A stretch of 8,122 nt of DNA from Candidatus Sumerlaeota bacterium (GTDB lineage Bacteria; Sumerlaeota; Sumerlaeia; JADFCT01), in NCBI GenBank assembly GCA_026398575.1, contig JAPLSP010000470.1, forward strand, positions 1 to 8,122, written 5' to 3'. This document shows, one piece after another, positions 1 to 6,453 of the stretch (position 1 is the stretch's first letter; each line of letters opens with the position of its first letter). Made by a program: the position numbers and the translations under genes. The notes beneath the pieces were generated by a model. That model searched no databases, was not told the origin of the DNA, and was given only the letters and a program-made list of their open reading frames with translations.

Positions 1-24
1 GTCGCGCTAAAGAAGGCGGCAGGA

Positions 25-489
25 ATGATTGCAAATTACGAAGCTGCCCGATGGAGTATCGGCATCGTTCGCCGCCCAATCAGACCCGCGTTGAATCAAA
101 TGCGCACCCAGCCCTCGGAGGCGGAGGATAAGGCTTTCTTCCTGCCAGCGGATCTCTCAGGAACTTGGGCGATTCAATGGGCGAAAAGCCAAGCGGAAGA
201 ATTTGCGGGCAAAGTATTCCCGGCGCTGTCTGCGGATGCAATTGAAGCTAGTTTCAAAGGACTCACCACCGATTTTTGCAACCGTGTTACTGCCTCTGTT
301 GATGAGATATTAGTTTGGTTTTCAGGGAAGGATCTAATGATAGCGCTCAAGCCTTGGCTGGAATCCAAGCGCATGAATTTTCCTAATACATTTACTCAGG
401 AAATACCAAACTGGATGAGAGAATATCCTGACAGTGTTCTAAATCTATTGCCGGAATGGCGCAATTTATGCGAGGTCTTGCGCTCATGA
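25..489 (+). CDS. Unrecognised protein coupled to the ketosynthase gene, possibly 5'-truncated by the window edge
   Basis: I do not recognise this 154-residue protein. It has no signal peptide or membrane segment and looks soluble, with a Trp-rich second half (WAIQWAK near residue 48, IPNWMREYP near 127, LPEWRNL near 141). The ATG at 25 has a possible Shine-Dalgarno, AAGAAGG at 10-16, eight bases upstream. However, the frame stays open to base 1, so this could equally be the C-terminal part of a longer protein. Its TGA (487-489) overlaps the ATG of the ketosynthase gene as ATGA, which implies translational coupling and probably a shared pathway. It is somewhat A+T-richer than the gene after it. 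A role in acyl-chain chemistry would be inferred only from the neighbours. The reading frame is fairly sure; the function is unknown. Confidence 0.6.
   Translation: MIANYEAARWSIGIVRRPIRPALNQMRTQPSEAEDKAFFLPADLSGTWAIQWAKSQAEEFAGKVFPALSADAIEASFKGLTTDFCNRVTASVDEILVWFSGKDLMIALKPWLESKRMNFPNTFTQEIPNWMREYPDSVLNLLPEWRNLCEVLRS
472..476 (+). promoter_or_regulatory. Ribosome binding site deciding the ketosynthase start
   Basis: GAGGT lies nine bases before the ATG at 486. It supports that start over the in-frame ATG at 456, which would add ten residues inside the upstream gene. The 486 start also lets the protein open directly with the typical ketosynthase first strand (RIVITGIG). Confidence 0.6.
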
Positions 490-1724
490 ATGATTCTAAT
501 CGCATTGTCATAACCGGCATCGGCTTGACGGCGCCGAATGGAAACAGCTTGGCGGAATTCCGCGCCGCGCTGCTGGCCGGGCGCTCGGGCGTCACGCGCA
601 TCCCCATGCGCTATATGGGCGAGGTATGCGCGGGGATATGCAATTTCGATGAGATGCGATATCAGGACCGCCGTTCGCGCCGCCGTGGCACGCGCGCCGG
701 CTCGATTTCGATTTATTGCGCCAACGAGGCCGTCAAGGATTCCAGACTGGATTTTGCCGCCGTGGACAAATCGCGCGTCGGCGTTTTCCTGGGTATCACC
801 GAACACGGTAACGTCGAGACCGAGAACGAAGTTTTTGCCCTCGCTCAATACAACAACGACGTCAAGTACTGGACGCATCACCATAATCCACGCACCGTGG
901 CGAACAACCCCGCCGGCGAAGTGACGCTCAACATGGGGATCACCGGTCCGCACTTTTGCCTGGGGGCGGCGTGCGCGGCGGGCAATATCGGAATTCTCCA
1001 GGGCTGCCAGCAGCTGATCTTGGGCGAAGTGGACCTGTCTCTGGCGGGAGGCGTTTCGGAAGCGACCGGCACGTTCGGCATCTTTGCCAGTTTCAAAAGC
1101 CAGGACGCTCTGGCCGATCACCCCGACCCCACCAAGGCCAGCCGTCCCTTCGATCTGGCGCGCAATGGCATTGTGGTTTCGGAAGGCGGAGGCGTTTATG
1201 TTTTGGAGCGCCTGCCGGACGCGCGCAAACGGGGCGCTAAAATATACGCTGAAATCGCCGGCGGCGCAATCAACTCGGACGCGTCGGATTTCGTTTTGCC
1301 GAACGCCGGACGGCAGGCCGAATGCATGAGACTGGCGTTGAAGAAGACGGGGCTAAGTCCCTCGGACATCAACATCATATCCACCCATGCGACAGCCACT
1401 CCGAGCGGCGACGAACAGGAAATCGGAGCGATCCGCCAGGTATTCGCAAACTGCCCCGACACCTATATCAACAACGCCAAGAGCATGATCGGGCACTGCA
1501 TGGGCGCGGCCGGCGCGCTGGAGTTGACGGGCAATTTGCCGGCTTTCGAAGACCGGCTGGTTCATCCGACGATCAACGTGGACAACCTGGACCCAAAATG
1601 CGCGATTGACAACCTGGTCATCGGAGCGGTTATAAAGGCCCCGCGCGTTGACTATATCCTTAACAATTCGTTCGGGATGCTGGGCATCAATTCGGCCCTG
1701 ATCGTCAAGCGCTATGAAGCATGA
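486..1724 (+). CDS. Beta-ketoacyl-[acyl-carrier-protein] synthase, FabF (KAS II) type
   Basis: This 412-residue thiolase-fold condensing enzyme is the usual FabF length. It would catalyse decarboxylative Claisen condensation of an acyl chain with malonyl-ACP in the cytoplasm. The N-terminal strand reads RIVITGIG. The nucleophile is Cys163 in GAACAAG. The two catalytic histidines are His301 (STHATATPSGDEQE) and His337 (KSMIGHCMGAAGALE), and Lys332 is conserved. A glycine-rich C-terminal motif, NNSFGMLGINSALIV, closes the fold. The spacing matches E. coli FabF (Cys163, His303, His340), so the enzyme should be active and is not a chain-length-factor-like partner lacking Cys. The HATAT and GDEQE wording differs from housekeeping FabF (HGTST, ND..E), which hints at a specialised pathway. 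The gene is coupled to the unknown gene upstream and followed by an ACP gene 67 bases later. Ketosynthase activity is well supported; the product is unknown, and a housekeeping fabF is possible but less likely. Confidence 0.93.
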   Translation: MNDSNRIVITGIGLTAPNGNSLAEFRAALLAGRSGVTRIPMRYMGEVCAGICNFDEMRYQDRRSRRRGTRAGSISIYCANEAVKDSRLDFAAVDKSRVGVFLGITEHGNVETENEVFALAQYNNDVKYWTHHHNPRTVANNPAGEVTLNMGITGPHFCLGAACAAGNIGILQGCQQLILGEVDLSLAGGVSEATGTFGIFASFKSQDALADHPDPTKASRPFDLARNGIVVSEGGGVYVLERLPDARKRGAKIYAEIAGGAINSDASDFVLPNAGRQAECMRLALKKTGLSPSDINIISTHATATPSGDEQEIGAIRQVFANCPDTYINNAKSMIGHCMGAAGALELTGNLPAFEDRLVHPTINVDNLDPKCAIDNLVIGAVIKAPRVDYILNNSFGMLGINSALIVKRYEA

Positions 1725-1735
1725 CATTTGTCTTT

Positions 1736-1771
1736 GCACTATATGTCCCATAAGCCCTATAGGTCCTATAT
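1736..1771 (+). repeat. Short array of four 9-nt units (consensus GYCCYATAN) between ketosynthase and ACP genes
   Basis: Four consecutive nonamers start with G at 1736, 1745, 1754 and 1763. The last three fit GYCCYATAN exactly and the first has A for C at position 3. The array ends just before the ACP ribosome binding site, so it sits in the transcribed spacer if the two genes share an mRNA. An array with the same nine-base period and a GTCCC core on the opposite strand lies just after the ACP gene. Confidence 0.55.
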
Positions 1772-1776
1772 TTTCC

Positions 1777-1782
1777 GAGGAG
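1777..1782 (+). promoter_or_regulatory. Ribosome binding site of the ACP gene
   Basis: GAGGAG lies nine bases upstream of the ATG at 1792. It is a strong Shine-Dalgarno and fixes the start of this short gene. Confidence 0.7.
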
Positions 1783-1791
1783 TAGCGAGGC

Positions 1792-2043
1792 ATGACCGAC
1801 AGCGATATCAAAGCCATGGTGTTGAAAATCATATCCGACATCGCGCCGGATGAGGACCTGAGCCGGGTTGATCCGGACGTCCGGCTGCGCGATCAGATAG
1901 ATCTGGATTCGATGGATTTCTTGGATATCGTCATGGAGCTGCGCAAACGCTACAAAGTGGAAGTCCCCGAAGCCGACTATATGCAGCTGGCCACGCTTAC
2001 CAGCTGCGTCAACTACCTGCGCCCACGTCTGGCGGCCAAGTAG
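1792..2043 (+). CDS. Acyl carrier protein
   Basis: This 83-residue acidic protein has the length and helical pattern of a stand-alone ACP. It would carry acyl intermediates on a 4'-phosphopantetheine arm attached by a PPTase. The attachment site is Ser40 in LDSMDFLDIVMEL, a DSM variant of the usual DSL at the start of helix 2. The upstream segment DEDLSRVDPDVRLRDQIDLDS is the normal loop before the serine, and EVPEADYMQLATL matches the region before the last helix. It follows the ketosynthase on the same strand and is presumably its partner, handing it malonyl or acyl groups. It differs in wording from housekeeping AcpP, so a dedicated ACP for this locus is the better reading. It is flanked on both sides by short nonamer arrays. 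No thioesterase, ketoreductase or dehydratase gene is visible. Confidence 0.92.
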   Translation: MTDSDIKAMVLKIISDIAPDEDLSRVDPDVRLRDQIDLDSMDFLDIVMELRKRYKVEVPEADYMQLATLTSCVNYLRPRLAAK

Positions 2044-2066
2044 CCTTTACGCAAGAGAATCCACCA

Positions 2067-2102
2067 GGGACCTAAGGGACGCAAGGGACCACAGGGACAC
2101 GC
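2067..2102 (+). repeat. Short array of four 9-nt units (GGGACNNNN) after the ACP gene
   Basis: GGGAC occurs at 2067, 2076, 2085 and 2094, an exact nine-base period, with variable four-base tails. Read on the other strand, the units are GTCCCTNNN, the same type as the array before the ACP gene but inverted. It lies in the 140-base spacer between the convergent ACP and trpA genes. Its role is not known from sequence. Confidence 0.6.
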
Positions 2103-2121
2103 TGGATTCAATGGATGCCCC

Positions 2122-2145
2122 GGCGCTGAAGAAGCCGGCAGCGCC
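2122..2145. terminator. Hairpin between the convergent ACP and trpA genes
   Basis: GGCGCTG (2122-2128) and CAGCGCC (2139-2145) form a 7-bp G+C-rich stem with a ten-base loop, between two genes that read toward each other. It could act as a bidirectional terminator. No U-tract follows on either strand, so intrinsic termination is doubtful; the structure may only protect mRNA ends. Confidence 0.35.
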
Positions 2146-2183
2146 CAAACTATTCAAAGACTTCTTTCACCGGCGAACCTGTT

Positions 2184-2960
2184 CTATCCTGCGGCTTCCG
2201 CCAATGAATGGATTAGTTTTTCTGTCGCGGCCTCGCCCTGCGATTCCCAAGTCTTTAGCACCGCCGTGCCAATGATGGCGATTTCGGCTTTGCCCTTGAG
2301 GAGCGCTACGTCCTCGGGGGTGGAGAGGCCGAAGCCCACGGCCAGCGGCAGCGAAGTGACTTTGCGGCAGCGCGCGAGGAAGGCGTCGAGGTCGGCGCCG
2401 AAGTCCGTATGCGCGCCCGTCACGCCACGGCGCGCGACGCAGTAATGGAACCCGGCGCCATGCGCCGCGATCAGGCGCAGGCGGTCATCGCGGGTGGTGG
2501 GCGTCATGAGGTGAATGGGGGCGAGGTCATGGATTTGCGCCTGCCGCTCCAAGTCGAGACTTTCCTCCGGCGGCAGATCGGGCAGGATGAATCCGCGTCC
2601 GCCCGCTTCGGCCAGTCGCCGGCAAAAAACCTCATAGCCCATCTTGAAGGCGGTATTACAATAGCCCATCATGAGCGGCATAAACGAAAGCTCGTCCGCG
2701 GCGCGGCGCATCAAGGCAAAGCAGTCGGCGACATGCGTTCCGTTCTCGAGCGAGCGCTGGTTGGCCTTGCAGAAAATCGGCCCGTCGGCGCTCGGTTCGC
2801 TGAACGGGAACTGAAACTCGACCAGCGCGACGCCCGCCTCGTTCATGATCCGCAGCATCCGCCAATTATCCTCCAAACTCGGATAACCGCAGATAATGTG
2901 CGTCATCACGAGAAGCGGTTGGCTGCGGAGTTTTTCACGGAGGGCGGATTCTAGTGTCAT
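2184..2960 (-). CDS. trpA: Tryptophan synthase alpha subunit homologue (solitary)
   Basis: This 258-residue TIM barrel is close to the usual TrpA length (about 265). TrpA cleaves indole-3-glycerol phosphate to indole and glyceraldehyde 3-phosphate, and indole normally channels to TrpB. Both catalytic acids are present: Glu48 and Asp59 in VEFQFPFSEPSADGP (Glu49 and Asp60 in Salmonella). DLPPEE (128-133), the mobile loop GVTG (179-182), and the phosphate-binding segments GFGLST (209-214) and IIGTAV (229-234) are also present. Compared with the textbook ELGVPFSDP signature it has EFQFPFSEP, and the usual TAGDP-like first-strand end reads IICGYP, so it belongs to a divergent branch. AGGAAG (2965-2970) precedes the ATG. 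No trpB, trpF, trpC or other tryptophan gene is in the window. It may serve a distant trpB, or act as a stand-alone indole-forming lyase like plant BX1/IGL; the sequence cannot decide. Confidence 0.9.
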   Translation of the reverse strand: MTLESALREKLRSQPLLVMTHIICGYPSLEDNWRMLRIMNEAGVALVEFQFPFSEPSADGPIFCKANQRSLENGTHVADCFALMRRAADELSFMPLMMGYCNTAFKMGYEVFCRRLAEAGGRGFILPDLPPEESLDLERQAQIHDLAPIHLMTPTTRDDRLRLIAAHGAGFHYCVARRGVTGAHTDFGADLDAFLARCRKVTSLPLAVGFGLSTPEDVALLKGKAEIAIIGTAVLKTWESQGEAATEKLIHSLAEAAG

Positions 2961-2973
2961 CTTACTTCCTTTA

Positions 2974-3070
2974 TTAATCGGTGACAGTAGGGATTTCAGG
3001 ATTGATAATCGGAAGTCCCTCGGCTAGGGCCGCATTGTTGAGCGCGGTGTCAGAGGAAATAGGCATCCAT
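2974..3070 (-). pseudogene. Internally deleted PIN-domain (VapC-like) toxin remnant
   Basis: Starting one base after the antitoxin stop, where a VapC toxin start is expected, an ATG at 3070 reads MDAYFL and then meets TGA (3052-3050). VapC-like PIN toxins commonly begin M.AYFLD(S/T)SALVK. From about 3060 another frame reads ISS followed by SDTALNNAALAEGLPIINPE and ends at TAA (2976-2974). This closely resembles a PIN toxin C-terminus (SAD..LN.AA.AEGLPV.NPE). So the first and last codons survive and roughly 300 bases of the body are gone, including the catalytic acidic residues. An intact gene would plausibly read ..LDT.. near the start and SSDT near the end, so the deletion may have run through a shared GACACC-like stretch. 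The remnant can also be read as a 30-residue ORF from an ATG at 3066. No active toxin is possible. Confidence 0.65.
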
Positions 3071-3071
3071 G

Positions 3072-3311
3072 CTAGCGTCGTTCCTCGACCAGAATCTCGG
3101 AGGGCTTACGTCCTATATAGGGTACCAAAGTGCGATTCGCATAGCGATCTTTGTCTTTCCGGCGGTCTCGTGGGAGAGTGAGAAAACCCCTGGCAGCCAT
3201 TTTGTCGAGGAATTCATCTTCAGTTATCGTCTTCGGATGCCGCTGGAATAGCTTAATCAAGCGCGCCTTCAACTGGCGTATCTGCTTCAGTAATGATTCA
3301 AGATGCCTCAT
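3072..3311 (-). CDS. Type II antitoxin-like protein (VapB/Phd-type tail), partner of a deleted toxin
   Basis: This small basic protein is 79 residues if it starts at the ATG at 3311. That start is preceded by GGGAG at suitable spacing; an adjacent ATG lies at 3314, and the open frame reaches 3401. The C-terminal half is antitoxin-like: EDEFLDKMAARGFLTLP, a run of charged residues, then GRKPSEILVEERR, close to the GKPLSE.I.EERR tail with which VapB/Phd-type antitoxins bind PIN toxins. The N-terminal part (HLESLLKQIRQLKARLIKLFQRH) is helical and basic and is not a clear AbrB, RHH or Phd DNA-binding domain, so it may be unusual or eroded. Its TAG is one base from the start of the toxin remnant, the usual operon layout. 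A TATAGAAT stretch at 3348-3341 could be a -10 region. The family assignment is inference from the tail and the context. Confidence 0.6.
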   Translation of the reverse strand: MRHLESLLKQIRQLKARLIKLFQRHPKTITEDEFLDKMAARGFLTLPRDRRKDKDRYANRTLVPYIGRKPSEILVEERR

Positions 3312-3454
3312 CATACAGCTCCCATGTAGGACTGAGCGATATTCTATATGCGCCAGCGGAACAGGTAAGCTCAAATCCGTGTTTGAATATCGGACAACCA
3401 AGCAGACTCATCCTTTGATTTGAATGATACAATGACGGTGGCAATGGCCTTCCG

Positions 3455-4879
3455 CTACTCCGCCTTCGTCAACCCATGTTTCGTTTTTTCCCAGTAGTGC
3501 GGCTTATAGATGAGCTGTATAAACGCCTTCCAGGCCGCGATGCTCATCAAAGCCCAATACGGCGGGACGATCAGGGCGTACTTGACCAGGCTGTAATAGC
3601 CGCGCTTGCAGCATCCGAGCATCGAGCCATAGATGAAGGCGAAATTGCCGATGAACAGGCAGATGAAGCCCATGATGAACACCGGCGCGGGGAAGAAGGC
3701 GCCGATTTTTTCCGTGCGGAAAATCACCCAGATCAGCGTCAGAAGCCAATAGAAAGGGTTGATCAGATACGTGAAGAACATGCCGCCGGTCAGCACTAGA
3801 AAATGGAGGAACCGCTTGAATCCCAGGCGCCGGATGACCTTGAAGGGCGAGCGCGTATGAACGAAAAAGGTCTGCATATATCCCTTGATCCAGCGCGAAC
3901 GCTGGCGGATCCAATAGCCCAAATCCGAACACGCCTCCTCCCACGTCGTCGAATCCAGCATCTTCGTCCGGTGGCCTTTTTTATAAAGCCGGATCCCGAG
4001 ATCGCAGTCCTCGGCCACGTTATAGGCGTCCCATCCGCCGAGTTCCACCAGCGTGGCCGTGCGGAAATGATTCGAGGTTCCGCCGAGCGGAATGGGCGCG
4101 TCGTAGCGGCCCAGCCCGGGCAGATAGAGGTCGAACCACGTGGAATATTCGGTCGTGAACCAGCGGGTCAGCAGGTTGTGGTCGCGATTATAGTAGTTGA
4201 GTTTCGCCTGGATGCACGCCACTTCGGGGGCGCTCTTTTGGAATGCGATGACCGCTTTTTTCAGCTGATCGGGTTCGGGACGGTCTTCGGCGTCGTAGAT
4301 AACGAGAAAGTCGCCCGTGGCGCGCGCCAACCCGACGTCGCAGGCCTTGGGCTTGGTGCGCGGATAGGAATCGCGCACGATCAAGGTCTCGAACGGCGCC
4401 CCCGGATTGATGCGCTGGCAGGCTTCGATCGTCTCCTTGTCCTTCTCCTCCAACAGGAGCAGGATTTGCAGTTTGTCCTTGGGATAGTCAATGCGGCTCA
4501 GGCGCTGGATCACGTATTCGAACATCTCGCTCTCGTGGAAAAGCGGGACCAGGATCGTGTATCGCGGAAGCGTCGCTTCATCGAGGGCGGCGATTTCCTC
4601 GGGGCTGATCGTGATCTGGCTGCCGCTGCGGACCGAGGCCGAGATGATCGCCATTTTATAAACCGTCATGACGACGTAGAAGATCATGACGGTGAAGTTG
4701 AACCACAAAAACGCCGAACGCCAGGACCAGATGAAACAGCAGAGGATTCCCAGCAGAATCACAGCCCAAAGAATGCGCTGTCCCAGCGTCATCAAATGCA
4801 GCGCCTGGTCTTCTTCCGGCGGAAGAATGATCGCTTGTTCATCGCGAGTGAGAAACGAATCCGTCAGGGAAAGGGCCAT
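3455..4879 (-). CDS. Membrane glycosyltransferase, GT2 family (cellulose synthase-like, processive type)
   Basis: This 474-residue protein would move sugars from a nucleotide-sugar donor onto a polysaccharide or envelope glycan at the inner membrane. Two membrane segments (about 36-51 and 58-78) precede the cytoplasmic GT-A domain. The domain opens with YTILVPLFHES (107-117), has donor/metal acidic residues in YDAEDRPEPDQ (Asp196, Asp199), the acceptor-side motif GGTSNHFRT (266-274), the catalytic-base motif AEDCDLGIRL (Asp291), and QRSRW (326-330), the Q..RW signature of processive beta-glycan synthases. Three or more membrane segments follow (about 357-385, 398-418, 432-456). It lacks the PilZ domain of BcsA and no bcs-type neighbours are present, so the polymer is unknown. 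There is no clear Shine-Dalgarno before the ATG at 4879. The gene stands alone, with about 190 bases of non-coding DNA upstream. Confidence 0.9.
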   Translation of the reverse strand: MALSLTDSFLTRDEQAIILPPEEDQALHLMTLGQRILWAVILLGILCCFIWSWRSAFLWFNFTVMIFYVVMTVYKMAIISASVRSGSQITISPEEIAALDEATLPRYTILVPLFHESEMFEYVIQRLSRIDYPKDKLQILLLLEEKDKETIEACQRINPGAPFETLIVRDSYPRTKPKACDVGLARATGDFLVIYDAEDRPEPDQLKKAVIAFQKSAPEVACIQAKLNYYNRDHNLLTRWFTTEYSTWFDLYLPGLGRYDAPIPLGGTSNHFRTATLVELGGWDAYNVAEDCDLGIRLYKKGHRTKMLDSTTWEEACSDLGYWIRQRSRWIKGYMQTFFVHTRSPFKVIRRLGFKRFLHFLVLTGGMFFTYLINPFYWLLTLIWVIFRTEKIGAFFPAPVFIMGFICLFIGNFAFIYGSMLGCCKRGYYSLVKYALIVPPYWALMSIAAWKAFIQLIYKPHYWEKTKHGLTKAE

Positions 4880-4995
4880 AGTGCGTCACAATATCCGGAA
4901 TATATGATGATGGGGTTTTCGAGAATGGGTGTTGCGGAGCGGAATTTTTTCGCGGCGCTGATTCCAAAGGCAAATCATAACGCGCGCCCAGCGCC

Positions 4996-5025
4996 ATCAT
5001 GATCTGACGAAGGACGGCATGTCAA
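4996..5025 (-). promoter_or_regulatory. Candidate sigma-70-type promoter of the glycosyltransferase gene
   Basis: On the - strand, a perfect -35 box TTGACA (5025-5020) is followed after 18 bases by CATGAT (5001-4996), a four-of-six match to the -10 consensus. It would leave a leader of about 110 bases before the ATG at 4879. It lies in the 189-base gap between the two divergently placed gene ends, where I see no other gene. The -10 box is weak. Confidence 0.35.
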
Positions 5026-5068
5026 GCGGTCATGGTCAGGCGGGAAGATGATGCGAGGTAACTTAGCT

Positions 5069-6427
5069 TCACTTATCCGGTAATTTCCCAACGATCACGA
5101 GAACGGGATTTGATGTCCGGATGTTTCCTTGCGCGTCCGTGCCGAGCACGGAGAAGACATGGTATCCAGCGGTCAGGTTCTTCGCCGTGAGACGCGGGGC
5201 GCCCTCGGTGATCTCCCCGAGCTTGCGGGCGCCGTCGTAGAACTCGAGTTTCTTCCATGGACGGAACTTGGCGTCGTCCACGATGATCGGGACGTCCGAG
5301 CCTGGATTCCAGACGCGCGATCTGCCGGAATTGAAATCGGGCGACGTGATGGTCAGCGGGCGGTTGTATGTGGCGTAGGCGCGGTAGATGAAGGCGATGT
5401 CTTCGCCGGGCAGCCAGCTCGATGTTGCGATGGCGCCCTGGAACTGCCGCGCCGGGGCGATGCGCACAAGGCCGCTCTTCCACGATGCGTTGTCGGCCAG
5501 CCAGCCGTCCTGCGGCGCAAGCGGTTTGAGCGCGACCGGCCCTGTGCGCGGGTCGGCGCCCTCTGGATAGCGCAGGCGCACGGCGGCGTCAAGCAGCGGC
5601 ATCGCCAGGACTTCCTGACCCACCATCGCATGCGCGGCGCCTTGCACCGTCATCCAGCCATAAAGCGCGCCCTGCGGACGGTACGCTTGCAGGACGGGTT
5701 CGATAACGGGCGGGAGTTTGTCCTCCAGTTCGCCTGAGATGATGCAGGCCGGCGTGCGCAACGTGGCCGGGCTGGGGGTGTCGGGCAGGTTCAGGCGCGA
5801 GCAGACGATAGCGGCGGCGATCACGCGTTCGGGCGCCTCGACCACCAGACGGCTGGCGAATCCGCCGCCGGCGGAGAACCCCGTCGTGACGTATGGCGCG
5901 TTGAGCAGTTCGGGGCGTCCCGCGTCTTTCGCGATGCGCTGCAGGGCGTGCTGCATCGCCTGAAAACTCTCGATATGCGAAGTGAATCCCTTGGCGCCCA
6001 GAAACGCGAAATCGTGCAGATGCAGGAACTCGCCATAGCAGGCCTGTTTGTGCCAATCGCGCGTATCGCCCCCGGCGGGATTGGTCACCACAAGAATTCC
6101 CCGCACCGTCTTGAGGCCGCGCGGAATCCACACGCGAACCTGCTTGAGCATATTCTCGGCGGTTTCTTCATAGTCAAAGGAATCGTACTGCCGCTGGACC
6201 TGGCCTTGGGCCTGACTTTCGCGCGCCGTCGCGTTGGTTGTGGATGCGCCAGGCCGCGCGCCCGACGGCGCCGCGTCTGATCGGGACGTAAACGCCCCCA
6301 TCCCAAGCAAAATCCCCGCCAGCAAACCAACCACCCGGCAACGGCGCCACCGCGCAGATCGGGAGATCGTCGCTCTGCTGCCATTTCGGGAATATGCGCT
6401 TGGATTATTGGAATGGCCCATAATCAT
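5069..6427 (-). CDS. Exported alpha/beta hydrolase (esterase-like) with C-terminal Ig-like domain
   Basis: This 452-residue protein has a long Arg-rich N-terminal stretch followed by a hydrophobic core VVGLLAGILLGMGAF (32-46) and small residues (SDAAPSG), which fits a signal peptide with cleavage near 53. A low-complexity Ala/Thr/Gln linker follows. The hydrolase core runs from about 96 to 290. It includes WIPRGLKTVRGILVV, the nucleophile elbow GFSAGGG with Ser185, an acid in SGELED (Glu235 or Asp236) and a candidate His266 in GAAHAM. The C-terminal part (about 361-446, with YDGARKLGEI, AGYHVFSVLGTDAQGN and a final beta strand) looks like a bacterial Ig-like domain. It probably acts in the periplasm or outside as an ester hydrolase, perhaps on carbohydrate esters, but the substrate is a guess. 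A second ATG at 6421 is better spaced (eight bases) from AAAGGG and may be the real start, two residues shorter. Confidence 0.82.
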   Translation of the reverse strand: MIMGHSNNPSAYSRNGSRATISRSARWRRCRVVGLLAGILLGMGAFTSRSDAAPSGARPGASTTNATARESQAQGQVQRQYDSFDYEETAENMLKQVRVWIPRGLKTVRGILVVTNPAGGDTRDWHKQACYGEFLHLHDFAFLGAKGFTSHIESFQAMQHALQRIAKDAGRPELLNAPYVTTGFSAGGGFASRLVVEAPERVIAAAIVCSRLNLPDTPSPATLRTPACIISGELEDKLPPVIEPVLQAYRPQGALYGWMTVQGAAHAMVGQEVLAMPLLDAAVRLRYPEGADPRTGPVALKPLAPQDGWLADNASWKSGLVRIAPARQFQGAIATSSWLPGEDIAFIYRAYATYNRPLTITSPDFNSGRSRVWNPGSDVPIIVDDAKFRPWKKLEFYDGARKLGEITEGAPRLTAKNLTAGYHVFSVLGTDAQGNIRTSNPVLVIVGKLPDK

Positions 6428-6453
6428 AGCCCTTTCGTTACCTGTAACTCTTT

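Noticed and set aside
396..1121. 241-codon open frame on the - strand.
   Set aside because: It is the antisense shadow of the ketosynthase gene, whose catalytic motifs are all in the + frame.
2111..2275. 54-codon + strand ORF after the ACP gene, beginning within CTGGATTCAATGGAT, which matches 14 of 15 bases of the ACP serine-site codons (CTGGATTCGATGGAT).
   Set aside because: The similarity stops at once on both sides, the ORF runs antisense into trpA, and it has no well-placed ribosome binding site. A broken gene start is possible but unsupported.
3803..5002. 399-codon open frame on the + strand.
   Set aside because: It lies opposite the glycosyltransferase gene, is rich in Arg/Gly/Asp as antisense frames of G+C-rich genes are, and shows no domain.
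4880..5068. Gap between the glycosyltransferase and the hydrolase, checked for small genes and structured RNA.
   Set aside because: Beyond the candidate promoter, no ORF with a start signal and no convincing hairpin was found.
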